In this document: positions 27,814-38,843 of the stretch, in pieces
Layout: each line of letters starts with the position of its first letter
How positions within the stretch are numbered: the first letter of the stretch is position 1
NCBI GenBank assembly: GCA_021775525.1
Contig: JAJFHQ010000087.1
Coordinates: 1 to 50,422, forward strand
Source of the DNA: Hyphomicrobiales bacterium
GTDB taxonomy: Bacteria; Pseudomonadota; Alphaproteobacteria; Rhizobiales; Methyloligellaceae
Length of the DNA stretch: 50,422 bases
Reading direction: 5' to 3'
Program-made: the position numbers and the translations under genes
Notes under the pieces: model-generated
Database searches by the model: none
What the model saw: the letters and a program-made list of their open reading frames with translations, nothing else
What the model was told of the DNA's origin: nothing

Positions 27814-28587
27814 ATGGCGTATGAAACAATCACGGTTGAGAAGAAGGGCAAGGTGGGGCTGATCACCCTCAACCGCCCGGACGCGCTGAACGCACTCAAC
27901 ACTCAACTGAACGCGGAAATGGGCAAGGCCCTCGACAAGTTCGAAGCCGACCAGAAGGTTGGCTGCATCGTCATCACCGGCAGCGAAAAGGCGTTTGCCG
28001 CCGGGGCTGACATCAAAGAGATGCAGTCCAAGACCTATATGGAGTGCTACAAGGAAGAATTCCTTCACGAGTGGGAGCGGGTGACGCGCTGCCGGGTTCC
28101 AGTCATAGCTGCTGTTGCGGGCTATGCACTAGGAGGCGGGTGCGAACTCGCCATGATGTGTGATTTCATTATTGCCGCTGACACGGCCGTTTTCGGCCAG
28201 CCTGAAATCAATCTCGGAATTATTCCAGGTGCCGGCGGCACCCAGCGCCTGACCCGGCTGGTCGGCAAATCGAAAGCCATGGAGATGTGTCTGACGGGTC
28301 GGTTCATGGATGCAGAAGAAGCTGAGCGCTCCGGACTGGTCAGCCGCGTTGTTCCAGCCAAGCAGCTGCTGGAAGAAGCCCTGAAAACCGGTGATAAAAT
28401 TGCCAACTCCTCCCGGCCCGCTGTTTTCATGGCGAAAGAGGCGGTCGAGCGGGCTTATGAAACAACTCTGTCCGAGGGCATCCATTTTGAGCGCCGGCTG
28501 TTCCACTCGATGTTTGCACTGGCAGACCAGAAGGAAGGGATGCAGGCCTTTATCGACAAGCGTTCAGCCAGCTGGAAAGACGAGTAG
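27814..28587 (+). CDS. Enoyl-CoA hydratase
   Basis: A 257-residue crotonase-fold enzyme hydrating trans-2-enoyl-CoA to 3-hydroxyacyl-CoA. The oxyanion hole is set by [12 protein letters not shown] and [13 protein letters not shown], which also carries the first catalytic Glu. The second Glu lies in [20 protein letters not shown]. The start at 27814 has AGGAG at 27804-27808; the frame stays open upstream to 27658, overlapping mutM. It lies between mutM and rpsT, as in many alphaproteobacterial dnaA neighbourhoods. A role in beta-oxidation is likely but not certain. Confidence 0.93.
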   Translation: MAYETITVEKKGKVGLITLNRPDALNALNTQLNAEMGKALDKFEADQKVGCIVITGSEKAFAAGADIKEMQSKTYMECYKEEFLHEWERVTRCRVPVIAAVAGYALGGGCELAMMCDFIIAADTAVFGQPEINLGIIPGAGGTQRLTRLVGKSKAMEMCLTGRFMDAEEAERSGLVSRVVPAKQLLEEALKTGDKIANSSRPAVFMAKEAVERAYETTLSEGIHFERRLFHSMFALADQKEGMQAFIDKRSASWKDE

Positions 28588-28756
28588 CGACCAAGGCGCG
28601 CCCCAGTGCGAAGCCTTGCTGCATTACGGGCATGTTGACGGGGTTGGGGCACGGCACTATACAAGTCGCAAATGAGCCCTGCGGGAGATAATCTTCCGGC
28701 ACTTGACCGTCAGAACGGCGGATGGGCGAAGCTTTTCAAACAAGGTTATTCAGACG

Positions 28757-29023
28757 ATGGCGAATTCAAGATCCGCGAAAAAAGCAGTGCGTAAAATTGC
28801 ACGGAAAACGGAAGTCAACAAATCGCGGCGTACGCGGATGCGGACATTTGTGCGCAGCGTTGAAGAAGCGATCACTGCAGGCGATCAGAAAGCGGCCCAG
28901 GAAGCCCTAGTGAAGGCGCAGCCTGAGCTCATGCGGGCAGCCCAGCAACGGGTGCTGCCAAAGAATACGGCTTCGCGCCGCCTGTCGCGCCTGTCCTCAC
29001 GCATCAAGGCAATGGGCGCCTGA
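28757..29023 (+). CDS. rpsT: 30S ribosomal protein S20
   Basis: An 88-residue basic three-helix protein that binds 16S rRNA early in 30S assembly. It begins [20 protein letters not shown] and ends [19 protein letters not shown], both typical. The frame is open 18 codons further upstream, but homology starts at the ATG at 28757. The 169-base gap after the enoyl-CoA hydratase leaves room for its own promoter. It sits upstream of dnaA, a common alphaproteobacterial order. Confidence 0.97.
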   Translation: MANSRSAKKAVRKIARKTEVNKSRRTRMRTFVRSVEEAITAGDQKAAQEALVKAQPELMRAAQQRVLPKNTASRRLSRLSSRIKAMGA

Positions 29024-29266
29024 GTCGCAACTCACGACCGAAACCAATTATTTTTTTCGCACCTGTGGCAGTAAGGTAACAGCCCTGTGATGGATAGGTT
29101 GTTTGTTCAATTCCTCGCGGCCAGGTTGAACTTCAAATTTGCGCAGATTCAATGATTTAGTCGAGGGGTCCTCTGCCCAGTGTGGGGTTCCTGGGTGGAC
29201 GTTTGCCGTCTTGGTGCGCGCGCCCTTTGAGTCAGGCTGAAGCCGTCAATTTCTGTTTCGTTTTGG

Positions 29267-29282
29267 GATTCAAGCTTGAATC
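29267..29282. repeat. 16-bp perfect palindrome
   Basis: GATTCAAGCTTGAATC reads the same on both strands and lies in the gene-free gap upstream of the dnaA region. It could be a regulator binding site or chance. Another small stem begins at its last bases (29281-29296). Confidence 0.55.
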
Positions 29283-29595
29283 TCAGTTGCTTGAGATCGA
29301 AGCGCTCGGGCGTTTCAGCAGTGCGCGCCAATGCGTCAAAAAAACCCAGATTCCGCCGTTCCCCGACCCGATTGCTATTGCGTCGCTCACTCGGGCTGTG
29401 CTATCAAATAGTCATCCGAACGGGGATGATCCCCTCCAAATAAAGTATAGTTCAGTATTCGCTGGCGTCTGCCAAGCATTAGTACAGTATTGTATTGCGT
29501 AGAGTGTTTCTCAGTCCGAGGGCCGCTACCAACGTTTCTTTGTTTAGTAATTTCACGAGTTAATTGGTAGGGACCGCGTGAAGTGTAAGCGGGTA

Positions 29596-29626
29596 CGCGT
29601 TCATGTGTGGGGTAAAAATGAACGCG
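29596..29626. promoter_or_regulatory. 9-bp inverted repeat upstream of the rhodanese gene
   Basis: CGCGTTCAT at 29596-29604 pairs perfectly with ATGAACGCG at 29618-29626 around a 13-base spacer containing TGTGGGGTA. It ends 48 bases before the rhodanese start. It may be an operator or a leader-RNA stem; the function is unknown. Confidence 0.45.
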
Positions 29627-29674
29627 GCAATTCATGGGAGCATTTGTTCATGATTTCTCGAACACAGGCTCATC

Positions 29675-30145
29675 GTGGCTGATAACACTGAAAACAATGA
29701 GCAGGCCGGTATCGCCCACTCCAAGGTGGACGACGTCGAAGTAGAGGAAGCTTGGGAGCGACTTAAAGGAGATCCGGGTTCAGTTCTGATTGACGTGCGA
29801 ACGCAGGCAGAATGGACTTTCGTGGGCATTCCGGATCTTTCAACTCTGGGCAAGCAGCCGCTTCTAGTTGAGTGGCAGTCTTACCCGGATGGCCAGGTCA
29901 ACCCAACCTTTACCAGCCAGCTGGAATCCGAGCTTGCCGCATGTGGGGCAGGCAAGGACACTGAACTATTTTTCATCTGCCGTTCGGGGCAGCGGAGCCT
30001 CCATTCTGGGGAGGCAATGTCAGCGGTGGGATACCGTGCGTGTCACAATGTTGCAGGCGGGTTTGAAGGCCCGCATGACAGCGAAACGCACCGGGGTCTC
30101 GTTGCAGGCTGGAAAGCTGCCGGACTACCTTGGGTTCAGCGATAA
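29675..30145 (+). CDS. Rhodanese-like domain protein
   Basis: A 156-residue single rhodanese domain after an acidic N-terminus. SVLIDVRTQAEWTFVGIPDL is the family entry motif and the active-site loop is FFICRSGQRS, with Cys carrying the persulfide. C-terminal FEGPHDSETHRG and WKAAGLPWVQ are also typical of this subtype. Rhodaneses move sulfane sulfur; partner and substrate are unknown. The start is GTG at 29675 with a weak purine tract. It lies 147 bases upstream of dnaA in the same direction. Confidence 0.88.
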   Translation: MADNTENNEQAGIAHSKVDDVEVEEAWERLKGDPGSVLIDVRTQAEWTFVGIPDLSTLGKQPLLVEWQSYPDGQVNPTFTSQLESELAACGAGKDTELFFICRSGQRSLHSGEAMSAVGYRACHNVAGGFEGPHDSETHRGLVAGWKAAGLPWVQR

Positions 30146-30292
30146 GCCGGACCTGAACAACGGCGGACGCTTCAATGCCGTCCGAAAAATTGAATGCTGC
30201 GTCCGGGTCCATAATTGCGGGAACCGGGCGGATGTCACCATGCTTCATGAGCAGGTTTGGTGGCAGGCGATGACGGACCATGCGCGTAAAAA

Positions 30293-31810
30293 ATGGGCGC
30301 TGGTAACTGGGGCAAGGGTCCTTCGGGGCTCAAATATTTGCGGGGCGCAAAGGTGGACAAAAAGAACAAAGAACACGATCCGAAAACCCTTCAAAAGAAA
30401 TGGGATCGAACCAAAACCCGATTACGCGCCGAACTTGGCGACGATATTTTCAAGAGTTGGTTCGGGCGAGTCGAGCTTGAGGTCATCAAGGAACAAACCG
30501 TCCATTTTTCAGTCCCCACGCCATTTTTGAGAAAATGGCTCCAGTCGCATTATAATGATCGCCTGTTGCGCTGCTGCAACGAGGAGTTCAAGGACGTTGA
30601 GCGCATCGATTTCCGGGTCCGGCAGCCGCACGATTCCAATGGTATTTCAGCCTCGAAAGAGGCCCAGAGCGTTGAGCACAATCGGGATGCGATAGCCCTT
30701 GCCGGCGGCAGTGCGGGCGCTGGCGGATCCTCTGCGGACCTGGCCACGGGATATGAAGGTTTTGAGGGTTCACCCCTCGACCGGCAACTCAACTTCGATG
30801 GTTTTGTCATTGGCTCATCCAACCGGCTGGTTCATGCCGCCGCCAAGGAGGTTGCCGACAGCGTGGGCCAGTCGCAGTTGCGCTACAACCCTCTGTTCAT
30901 TCACGGCTCGGTCGGTCATGGCAAAACCCACCTGTTAAATGCCATTGCCTTGCAATCCCGCTTTCGCCAGCCGCAAGCCCGGGTGCTCTACCTGACGGCC
31001 GAATGGTTCATGTCTCGTTTTGTCCAGGCGCTCAAAACACGCGCAGCGGTGGCCTTCAAGGAGAGCTTGCGCGGCATCGATATACTGCTCATCGATGATA
31101 TGGAATTCCTGCAAGGACCTATTATTCAACAGGAATTCTGCCACGCTTTGAATTCACTCATCGACAGCGGCCGGCAGGTCGTGGTGGCCGCAGATCGCGC
31201 ACCCTCCAAGCTTGAGCGACTCGATGCACGGATGCGTTCCCGCCTCGCCGGCGGCCTCGTGGCCGAGGTCGGCTCCATGGACCTGGAGCTTCGCCACAAA
31301 ATCCTTGAGAAATGCGTGGCCGTGGAGAAGCGTGAGGATAACAATTTTGCCGTGCCAGACACTGTTCTCGATTTCCTCGCCAACCGGCTCACCGAGGGCG
31401 GGCGCGAGCTTGAAGGTGCCATCATCCGTGTGCGCGCCGCCTACCGCCTGACCAACGAACCCATCACCGTGGAGCGTGCCGAGTTCATCGTGCGTGATCT
31501 GATGAGTTCTGCTGAGCCCAAGCGCATCAAGATCGATGACATTTTAAAAATGGTCACCAAGCATTTTGGCGTTAACCGCTCAGACCTGTTGTCGAACAGG
31601 CGCAACCGCTCGATCGTGCGCCCGCGCCAGATCGGAATGTATCTCGCCAAGAACCTGACCTCCCGGTCCCTGCCCGAAATAGGCCGCCGGTTTGGCAACC
31701 GCGACCATACGACGGTGCTTCATGCAATCCGCAAGGTGGAACAGTTGATGGCGGACGACATGTCGCTCAAGGAGGAAATTGATCTCCTGAAACGGTTGTT
31801 GCGGGACTGA
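30293..31810 (+). CDS. dnaA: Chromosomal replication initiator protein DnaA
   Basis: Up to 505 residues. Domain I starts near 35 (KWDRTKTRLRAELGDDIFKSWF). A low-complexity linker (about 115-158) follows. The AAA+ domain has Walker A GSVGHGKTH at 205-213 and Walker B in ILLIDDMEFLQG. Domain IV ends with the DNA-box-binding signature NRDHTTVLHAIRKVE. DnaA-ATP unwinds the origin and loads the helicase. The start is uncertain: ATG at 30293 and GTG at 30353 are both in frame and neither has a strong ribosome binding site; GTG would remove 20 poorly conserved residues. It heads the dnaA-dnaN-recF-gyrB row. Confidence 0.96.
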   Translation: MGAGNWGKGPSGLKYLRGAKVDKKNKEHDPKTLQKKWDRTKTRLRAELGDDIFKSWFGRVELEVIKEQTVHFSVPTPFLRKWLQSHYNDRLLRCCNEEFKDVERIDFRVRQPHDSNGISASKEAQSVEHNRDAIALAGGSAGAGGSSADLATGYEGFEGSPLDRQLNFDGFVIGSSNRLVHAAAKEVADSVGQSQLRYNPLFIHGSVGHGKTHLLNAIALQSRFRQPQARVLYLTAEWFMSRFVQALKTRAAVAFKESLRGIDILLIDDMEFLQGPIIQQEFCHALNSLIDSGRQVVVAADRAPSKLERLDARMRSRLAGGLVAEVGSMDLELRHKILEKCVAVEKREDNNFAVPDTVLDFLANRLTEGGRELEGAIIRVRAAYRLTNEPITVERAEFIVRDLMSSAEPKRIKIDDILKMVTKHFGVNRSDLLSNRRNRSIVRPRQIGMYLAKNLTSRSLPEIGRRFGNRDHTTVLHAIRKVEQLMADDMSLKEEIDLLKRLLRD

Positions 31811-31871
31811 CTGCAACAAGATGCAGCGCTCGGGTGCGTGAGCGGGTCTTGCCAAATTCTCGAGCCCGCGC

Positions 31872-31890
31872 CACCCTCGTCCCGAGGGTG
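31872..31890 (+). terminator. Hairpin after dnaA
   Basis: An 8-bp GC-rich stem, CACCCTCG with CGAGGGTG around TCC, lies 61 bases after the dnaA stop and is followed by TTGAGTCTTT. The T-tract is imperfect, so it may only partly separate dnaA from dnaN. A second 6-bp stem follows at 31898-31914. Confidence 0.5.
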
Positions 31891-32019
31891 TTGAGTCTTT
31901 GGCGCACTGCCAAAAAAATACGTCTTTTGCCATGTGCGGGGTTCATGCTTTAAGGACCAGGCAAAACACTCACAAGGCGGCATTGCCGTCGGGGCACGCG
32001 TAACAGGGAACGTCAGTTC

Positions 32020-33138
32020 ATGCGGTTGATTATAGAAAGAAACGAGTTGCTCAAGGCGCTTACCCACGTGGCCAGCGTGGTTGAGAGGCGAAATACCATC
32101 CCCATTCTCTCAAACGTGCTGATCGCGGCAAGCGGCAAGTCCGTGAAATTTACTGCGACCGATCTCGATATCGAGGTTGTGGAGACGGCGCCCGCAGATG
32201 TTTCGACAGAGGGTGCCACAACCGTTTCAGCGCATATGATTCACGATATTGTCCGCAAGCTTGCAGATGGCGCTCAGGTCGAGCTGTCGCTGGGACCGGA
32301 CGAGGGGCGCATGGCGCTTACATCCGGGCCGGCCAAGTTCACGCTCCAGGTGCTTCCGCCTAACGATTTTCCTGATCTCAGCGCGGGCGATATGAGCCAT
32401 GCTTTTGAAATTTCGGCAGCGGATTTGAAAAAGCTGATCGACAAGACGCGTTTTGCGATCTCCAGCGAAGAGACGCGTTACTACCTGAACGGGATTTACC
32501 TTCACGCCTCGTCTCACGATGGCAAGGATTTCCTCAGGGCCGTCGCCACCGATGGCCACCGCCTCGCGCAGATAGACATGGCCTTGCCCAAGGGGGCGGA
32601 GGGAATACCCGGCGTGATTGTGCCGCGCAAGACGGTCTCGGAAGTTCACAAACTGATCGAGGACACGGAAAAATCCGTGAAAGTGGAGCTATCCGATACC
32701 AAGATCCGATTCCTTATCGGCGATGTGGTACTCACCTCGCAGCTTATCGACGGAACGTTCCCCGACTATGGCCGTGTCATTCCGGAAGGCAATGACAAGG
32801 TTCTGAGTGTCTCCAACGCCGAATTCGCCAACGCGGTCGATCGCGTGTCCACGCTCTCCAGCGACAAGGGCCGGGCGGTCAAACTGAAATTGGCGGAGGG
32901 GAAGCTGACCCTGTCCGTCAACAATCCCGACAGTGGCAGCGCGACGGAAGAACTCAAGGCCGATTATAGCTCTGATGAACTCGAGATCGGTTTCAACGCA
33001 CGTTACCTGCTTGATATTTCCGGCCAACTTGAGAGTGACAATGTGAAACTGCTGTTGTCCGACCCGGGTTCCCCGACCATGGTGCGCGATGATGAAGATG
33101 CATCAGCGCTCTATGTTCTGATGCCCATGCGCGTCTAG
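32020..33138 (+). CDS. dnaN: DNA polymerase III subunit beta (sliding clamp)
   Basis: A 372-residue clamp of three similar domains forming a ring around DNA that tethers polymerase III. Landmarks are SVVERRNTIPILSNVLI at the start, FAISSEETRYYLNGIYLH, TDGHRLAQ, and the C-terminal ALYVLMPMRV, where the usual ending is VLMPMR. It starts with ATG at 32020 after a 209-base gap from dnaA, long enough for its own promoter. Confidence 0.98.
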   Translation: MRLIIERNELLKALTHVASVVERRNTIPILSNVLIAASGKSVKFTATDLDIEVVETAPADVSTEGATTVSAHMIHDIVRKLADGAQVELSLGPDEGRMALTSGPAKFTLQVLPPNDFPDLSAGDMSHAFEISAADLKKLIDKTRFAISSEETRYYLNGIYLHASSHDGKDFLRAVATDGHRLAQIDMALPKGAEGIPGVIVPRKTVSEVHKLIEDTEKSVKVELSDTKIRFLIGDVVLTSQLIDGTFPDYGRVIPEGNDKVLSVSNAEFANAVDRVSTLSSDKGRAVKLKLAEGKLTLSVNNPDSGSATEELKADYSSDELEIGFNARYLLDISGQLESDNVKLLLSDPGSPTMVRDDEDASALYVLMPMRV

Positions 33139-33232
33139 GGTTTGACCTCTGGGCCCGCCCCCAAACTCTACAACTTCCCAGGCCGACCCGGCCCACTCGG
33201 CTGACCAGCCCCATCGCCTGTGGATTGAACGC

Positions 33233-34336
33233 GTGCGGGCCACGGACTTTCGAAATTACGAAACGCTCAACCTTGATCTCGATGCGCGCCCCGTTGTCCT
33301 GACCGGGGCCAATGGGGCAGGCAAGACCAACCTTCTTGAAGCCGTCTCTCTGCTGACGCCCGGCCGTGGGCTGGGACGCGCCCAGTTCGGTGAAATGATA
33401 CTCCGCGGGGCCGAGGGCGGTTGGGCTGTTCATGCCCGGTTCCATTGCGCCAGCGGGGAAGTGGAGATCGGGACAGGTTTTACCAATAGCGACGAGACCA
33501 GCTCGCGAAGCGTGCGCATCGATGGTGAGACAGCACGCGGGACAAATACGCTTGGCGACTATGTGCGCGCCGTTTGGCTCACACCATCCATGGACGGGCT
33601 GTTCTCTGGCCCAGCGGGCGAACGTCGCCGGTTCCTGGACAAGCTCATTCAGAGCCTAGATCCTGGCTACCGGGCCTGTGTCTCGCGCTTTGAACGCGCG
33701 ATGCGCCAGCGCAACCGCCTTCTTGAAGATGGTGAGACGTCTTCAACCCAGTTCGATGGCCTTGAAACCCAGATGGCGGAAACCGGCGTGGCCATTGCCG
33801 CCGCCCGCCTCGAAACGGTTGCAAGACTTGGCGGTGGAATTGAAAATACGCGTGATGCGACCGCATTTCCGTGGGCCGTTATGGCACTCGAGGGCGTGCT
33901 GGAGCAGAGATTGCAAAGCGAAGCCGCGGTTGACACCGAAGATGCCTACCGCGAGATGCTCGGCCGTTCGCGTGTTCGAGACCGCGCAGCCAAACGCACC
34001 CTGGATGGTCCGCACCGCTCCGATCTTGTTGTCGGACACGGGCCGAAGTCCGCACCCGCGCGCAGTTGCTCGACTGGGGAGCAGAAAGCCCTCCTGATCG
34101 GCCTGGTCCTTGCCCACTCAAGGCTGGTGAAACAGCAAAGCGATGGCTACGCGCCACTGATCCTTCTGGACGAGATCGTGGCCCATCTCGACGAGGAGCG
34201 CCGGGCCGGACTTTTTTGCGAATTACAGAGACTTGAGGCCCAGGCGTGGATGACCGGAACCGACGCCAGCCACTTCGAATTATGGGGTGAAAAGGCGCAA
34301 GCTTACAGCGTCGAAAATGGGTGCGTTTTGCGGTGA
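33233..34336 (+). CDS. recF: DNA replication and repair protein RecF
   Basis: A 367-residue SMC-like ATPase that helps load RecA at gaps. Walker A is TGANGAGKTNLLEA (about 24-37), the ABC signature SCSTGEQKALLIGLVL, and Walker B LILLDEIVAHLDE. The start is unclear. GTG at 33233 gives MRATDFRNYE, which lacks about five residues of the usual first strand. The frame is open upstream to 33146 and encodes RLWIERV just before, but contains no ATG, GTG or TTG there. A rare start or a slightly short protein are both possible. It follows dnaN by 94 bases. Confidence 0.93.
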   Translation: MRATDFRNYETLNLDLDARPVVLTGANGAGKTNLLEAVSLLTPGRGLGRAQFGEMILRGAEGGWAVHARFHCASGEVEIGTGFTNSDETSSRSVRIDGETARGTNTLGDYVRAVWLTPSMDGLFSGPAGERRRFLDKLIQSLDPGYRACVSRFERAMRQRNRLLEDGETSSTQFDGLETQMAETGVAIAAARLETVARLGGGIENTRDATAFPWAVMALEGVLEQRLQSEAAVDTEDAYREMLGRSRVRDRAAKRTLDGPHRSDLVVGHGPKSAPARSCSTGEQKALLIGLVLAHSRLVKQQSDGYAPLILLDEIVAHLDEERRAGLFCELQRLEAQAWMTGTDASHFELWGEKAQAYSVENGCVLR

Positions 34337-34386
34337 ATCAAGCTATTGTGATTCATTCGAATATTCACCACTACATGATGGGATAA

Positions 34387-36828
<2,442 letters not shown>

Positions 36829-36971
36829 GCGCCAACGCTTCACCACCGAAAATTTGCATCCCAAGCCTGCCCTGCGCTAGACTTGCCTCCGTACGGTAGC
36901 GGCTCGAGTTGAGAGCGCGCTGTTTTCTTTCCAGCGCCTGATAATCTTACTAGCCGGCCGCTCCTCAAAGA

Positions 36972-36987
36972 GGCCGCGCGCGCGGCC
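36972..36987. repeat. 16-bp GC palindrome downstream of gyrB
   Basis: GGCCGCGCGCGCGGCC is perfectly self-complementary and mostly alternating purine-pyrimidine. It lies in the gyrB 3' region, 28 bases before the next small gene. It could form a hairpin or Z-DNA-prone tract; no T-run follows, so it is not a standard terminator. Confidence 0.6.
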
Positions 36988-37015
36988 ATGCGTTCTTTGC
37001 GACAAGGAGGATGAC

Positions 37016-37171
37016 ATGCTGGACGCTCTTAAAAAAACTTTGGGCCTGGATGAAGAGGGCAAGAAGCGACGTGCGGAAGCCCGTGAAAGAGCACGCGAAG
37101 ATGAGCGCCGTGAGCGCGCCGAGCGTGTCCGCCAGGATGCCGAGGCACTGAAACAGGTAACCAACAAATAA
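37016..37171 (+). CDS. Small, highly charged helical protein (51 residues)
   Basis: ATG at 37016 is preceded by AGGAGG (37005-37010) with five bases of spacing, one of the best ribosome binding sites in the window. The product begins MLDALKKTLGLDEEGKKRR and is dominated by Arg, Glu, Lys and Ala, predicting one long amphipathic helix without signal or membrane segment. It ends EALKQVTNK. I do not recognise it. It lies 187 bases after gyrB and is convergent with the metallophosphoesterase, with 19 bases between stops. Confidence 0.7.
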   Translation: MLDALKKTLGLDEEGKKRRAEARERAREDERRERAERVRQDAEALKQVTNK

Positions 37172-37190
37172 GAATTTAGATGATTGAGGA

Positions 37191-37970
37191 CTAGCCCATG
37201 TCCGCCGGTTTGCGGTCAAGACAGGGCTCGAAATTTACAATCGTCTGGTCCTCATCAATCAGCACGACGCCATACATGGGCGGCTCAACGGAGTAGGGCG
37301 TGCCAACGCTTTCGCGCTTGAGCGGGATCTGGTGGTTGGTGCCCGGCAGGCAGGTGCAGGGTATTCCGCGCCAGTTCACGTAGGCTGCCCGGTGCACGTG
37401 GCCAAAGAAGATGTGACGGATATCCTTGTGGGCAGAGAGAACCTCCGAGAAGGCTTCCGGTTCCTCCAGCTTGATCCGGTCCATATAGGGCAGGCCGATG
37501 TCGAACGGCGGGTGATGCATGAATATCCATACAGGCTTGAGAGCCGCGGCCTTTAGCTGGCCAGCCAGCCAATCACGCCGCGCCGGGCAATATTCGCCCT
37601 CGGATACGGGGCCTTTGAGCGTATCAAGAAATAGGAACATGCCATGATCGGTCTCGTGGGTATGTTGGATAAAACCGTTCTCGTCCCGGCCTGTATCGGG
37701 GAAGGCCTTTGAAAATGAGTCCCTCACATCATGGTTCCCCACCATGAGGAAGGTCCGCAGGGGAAATTTCTCAAGCCTATTTTTAAGCCAGGCATAAGCT
37801 CTAGCATCGCCCTGGTTGGTCAAATCGCCTGAGATGACACAAAAGTCTGCGTCACCATGCCAGCGCGCGATGTCATCCAGGCAAAGGCTGGCCCGTTCAC
37901 GAGGATCAAGACCCCACAACATCTCGTCCGGGGCCACAAGATGGAAGTCAGTGATGTGGATGATTTTCAT
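37191..37970 (-). CDS. Calcineurin-like metallophosphoesterase (CpdA/GpdQ-like phosphodiesterase)
   Basis: A 259-residue dinuclear-metal phosphoesterase. All class motifs are visible: DFH near residue 7-9, GDLTNQG, GNHD, MHHPPFDIG and FGHVHR. This pattern matches the CpdA/Rv0805/GpdQ branch, whose members cleave cyclic nucleotides or phosphodiesters; the real substrate is not known. It lies 23 bases downstream of the cyclase-family hydrolase on the same strand. Confidence 0.9.
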   Translation of the reverse strand: MKIIHITDFHLVAPDEMLWGLDPRERASLCLDDIARWHGDADFCVISGDLTNQGDARAYAWLKNRLEKFPLRTFLMVGNHDVRDSFSKAFPDTGRDENGFIQHTHETDHGMFLFLDTLKGPVSEGEYCPARRDWLAGQLKAAALKPVWIFMHHPPFDIGLPYMDRIKLEEPEAFSEVLSAHKDIRHIFFGHVHRAAYVNWRGIPCTCLPGTNHQIPLKRESVGTPYSVEPPMYGVVLIDEDQTIVNFEPCLDRKPADMG

Positions 37971-37993
37971 ACCTGTGGGTCCCCCTGGGTGAC

Positions 37994-38686
37994 TCAGTCG
38001 TCAATCCACGCCACGGCGCGAATGGGACTGCCGGTCCCGCCCTTGATCTTGAGCGGGAATCCGATGAACCGGAACCGCCCTTTTCCCACCAGCTTGTCCA
38101 GGTTGACGAGCCCCTCGATATGGGTGAAGCCCATGTCCCGGCATACATTGTGAACTTCGAAATTGGTCTTGCCCGGACGCCCCGGGCTGATCGGCTCCAC
38201 CCCGAACATCTTGATGTTGCGTTCGCCCAACCACTTAGCGGACTGTTTGGTCAGTCCCTGGAAGTCTGTGATGAACGCGTCCGTACCCTGTGTCTGCTCT
38301 GCGAACCCGGTGTAAAGCAGCACTGTGTCACCGGCTTCGATGTTGACGCCAGAAGTGGCTTCGGCTTGCTCAAGATCGGGTATCGTGATGTCCGTTTTCA
38401 GAGGAATGTGTGAAAGGTCGAGACAAAGTGCAGGCGTGAAAAAGTCCTCCAGCGGCATTTGACTGACATCGGGTGCATCGGGACTCGGGTTGAAGTGGCA
38501 GGGCGCATCGACATGCGTGCCCGCATGATCTCCCATGGAGATGTGCATTGTGGCAGAGGAATATTCGAGACCGTAAGTCTCGCGCACATCGTCATGCCGG
38601 CCAAATCGGGTGATGATTACGGGAGGGTGCGTTGGGAAGCATTGCATCCGGTGAGTGATGTCCCGGGAGAGATCTATAAGTGCCAT
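37994..38686 (-). CDS. Cyclase-family metal hydrolase (kynurenine formamidase-like)
   Basis: A 230-residue member of the cyclase/KynB family. The metal-binding motif is HAGTHVDAPCHF, with a further glutamate/histidine region at FEVHNVCRDMGFTHIEGLVNL. Relatives hydrolyse N-formylkynurenine, isatin or other small amides; no other tryptophan-pathway gene is nearby, so I give no specific substrate. I choose ATG at 38686 (MALIDLSRDITHRM), with AGGACA upstream; the frame extends 21 codons further. Confidence 0.87.
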   Translation of the reverse strand: MALIDLSRDITHRMQCFPTHPPVIITRFGRHDDVRETYGLEYSSATMHISMGDHAGTHVDAPCHFNPSPDAPDVSQMPLEDFFTPALCLDLSHIPLKTDITIPDLEQAEATSGVNIEAGDTVLLYTGFAEQTQGTDAFITDFQGLTKQSAKWLGERNIKMFGVEPISPGRPGKTNFEVHNVCRDMGFTHIEGLVNLDKLVGKGRFRFIGFPLKIKGGTGSPIRAVAWIDD

Positions 38687-38843
38687 TTTGCTGTGTCCTG
38701 CCAAGTTTTTCAGCTCATCATAGTGCCTGCTTTTCCCCGCTCCAAGCATGCTATTCTTAACCCGCCCTTAAAGGCGAGACCCCTAGTCTTTGCGCAAGAT
38801 TGAACAGTCTCGTCCGAATCGATGGACGGGCGGAGGGATTTAC

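Larger units (their letters stand above)
29024..29674. other. 651-base non-coding region between rpsT and the rhodanese/dnaA block
   Basis: No frame here has convincing protein character. A short T-run (29051-29057) follows a weak 5-bp stem after rpsT and may serve as its terminator. The region holds a 16-bp palindrome (29267-29282), a neighbouring 5-bp stem (29281-29296), a GGGGATGATCCCC palindrome near 29420 and a 9-bp stem (29596-29626). AT-rich stretches occur between 29400 and 29660. I found no TTATCCACA-type DnaA box on either strand, so I do not call it an origin, although position next to dnaA would allow one. Promoters for the rhodanese and perhaps dnaA should lie here. Confidence 0.5.

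Noticed and set aside
29182..29502. 106-codon open frame in the rpsT–rhodanese gap
   Set aside because: No ribosome binding site, no recognisable protein character, and it runs through palindromes and AT-rich sequence.
29024..30292. Possible oriC with DnaA boxes
   Set aside because: Only weak TGTGG-type partial matches (for example TGTGGGGTA near 29606) occur; no TTATCCACA-like box on either strand.
31898..31914. Second terminator after dnaA
   Set aside because: The 6-bp stem is followed by an A-tract on the plus strand; its T-tract would serve only a minus-strand gene, and none is present.
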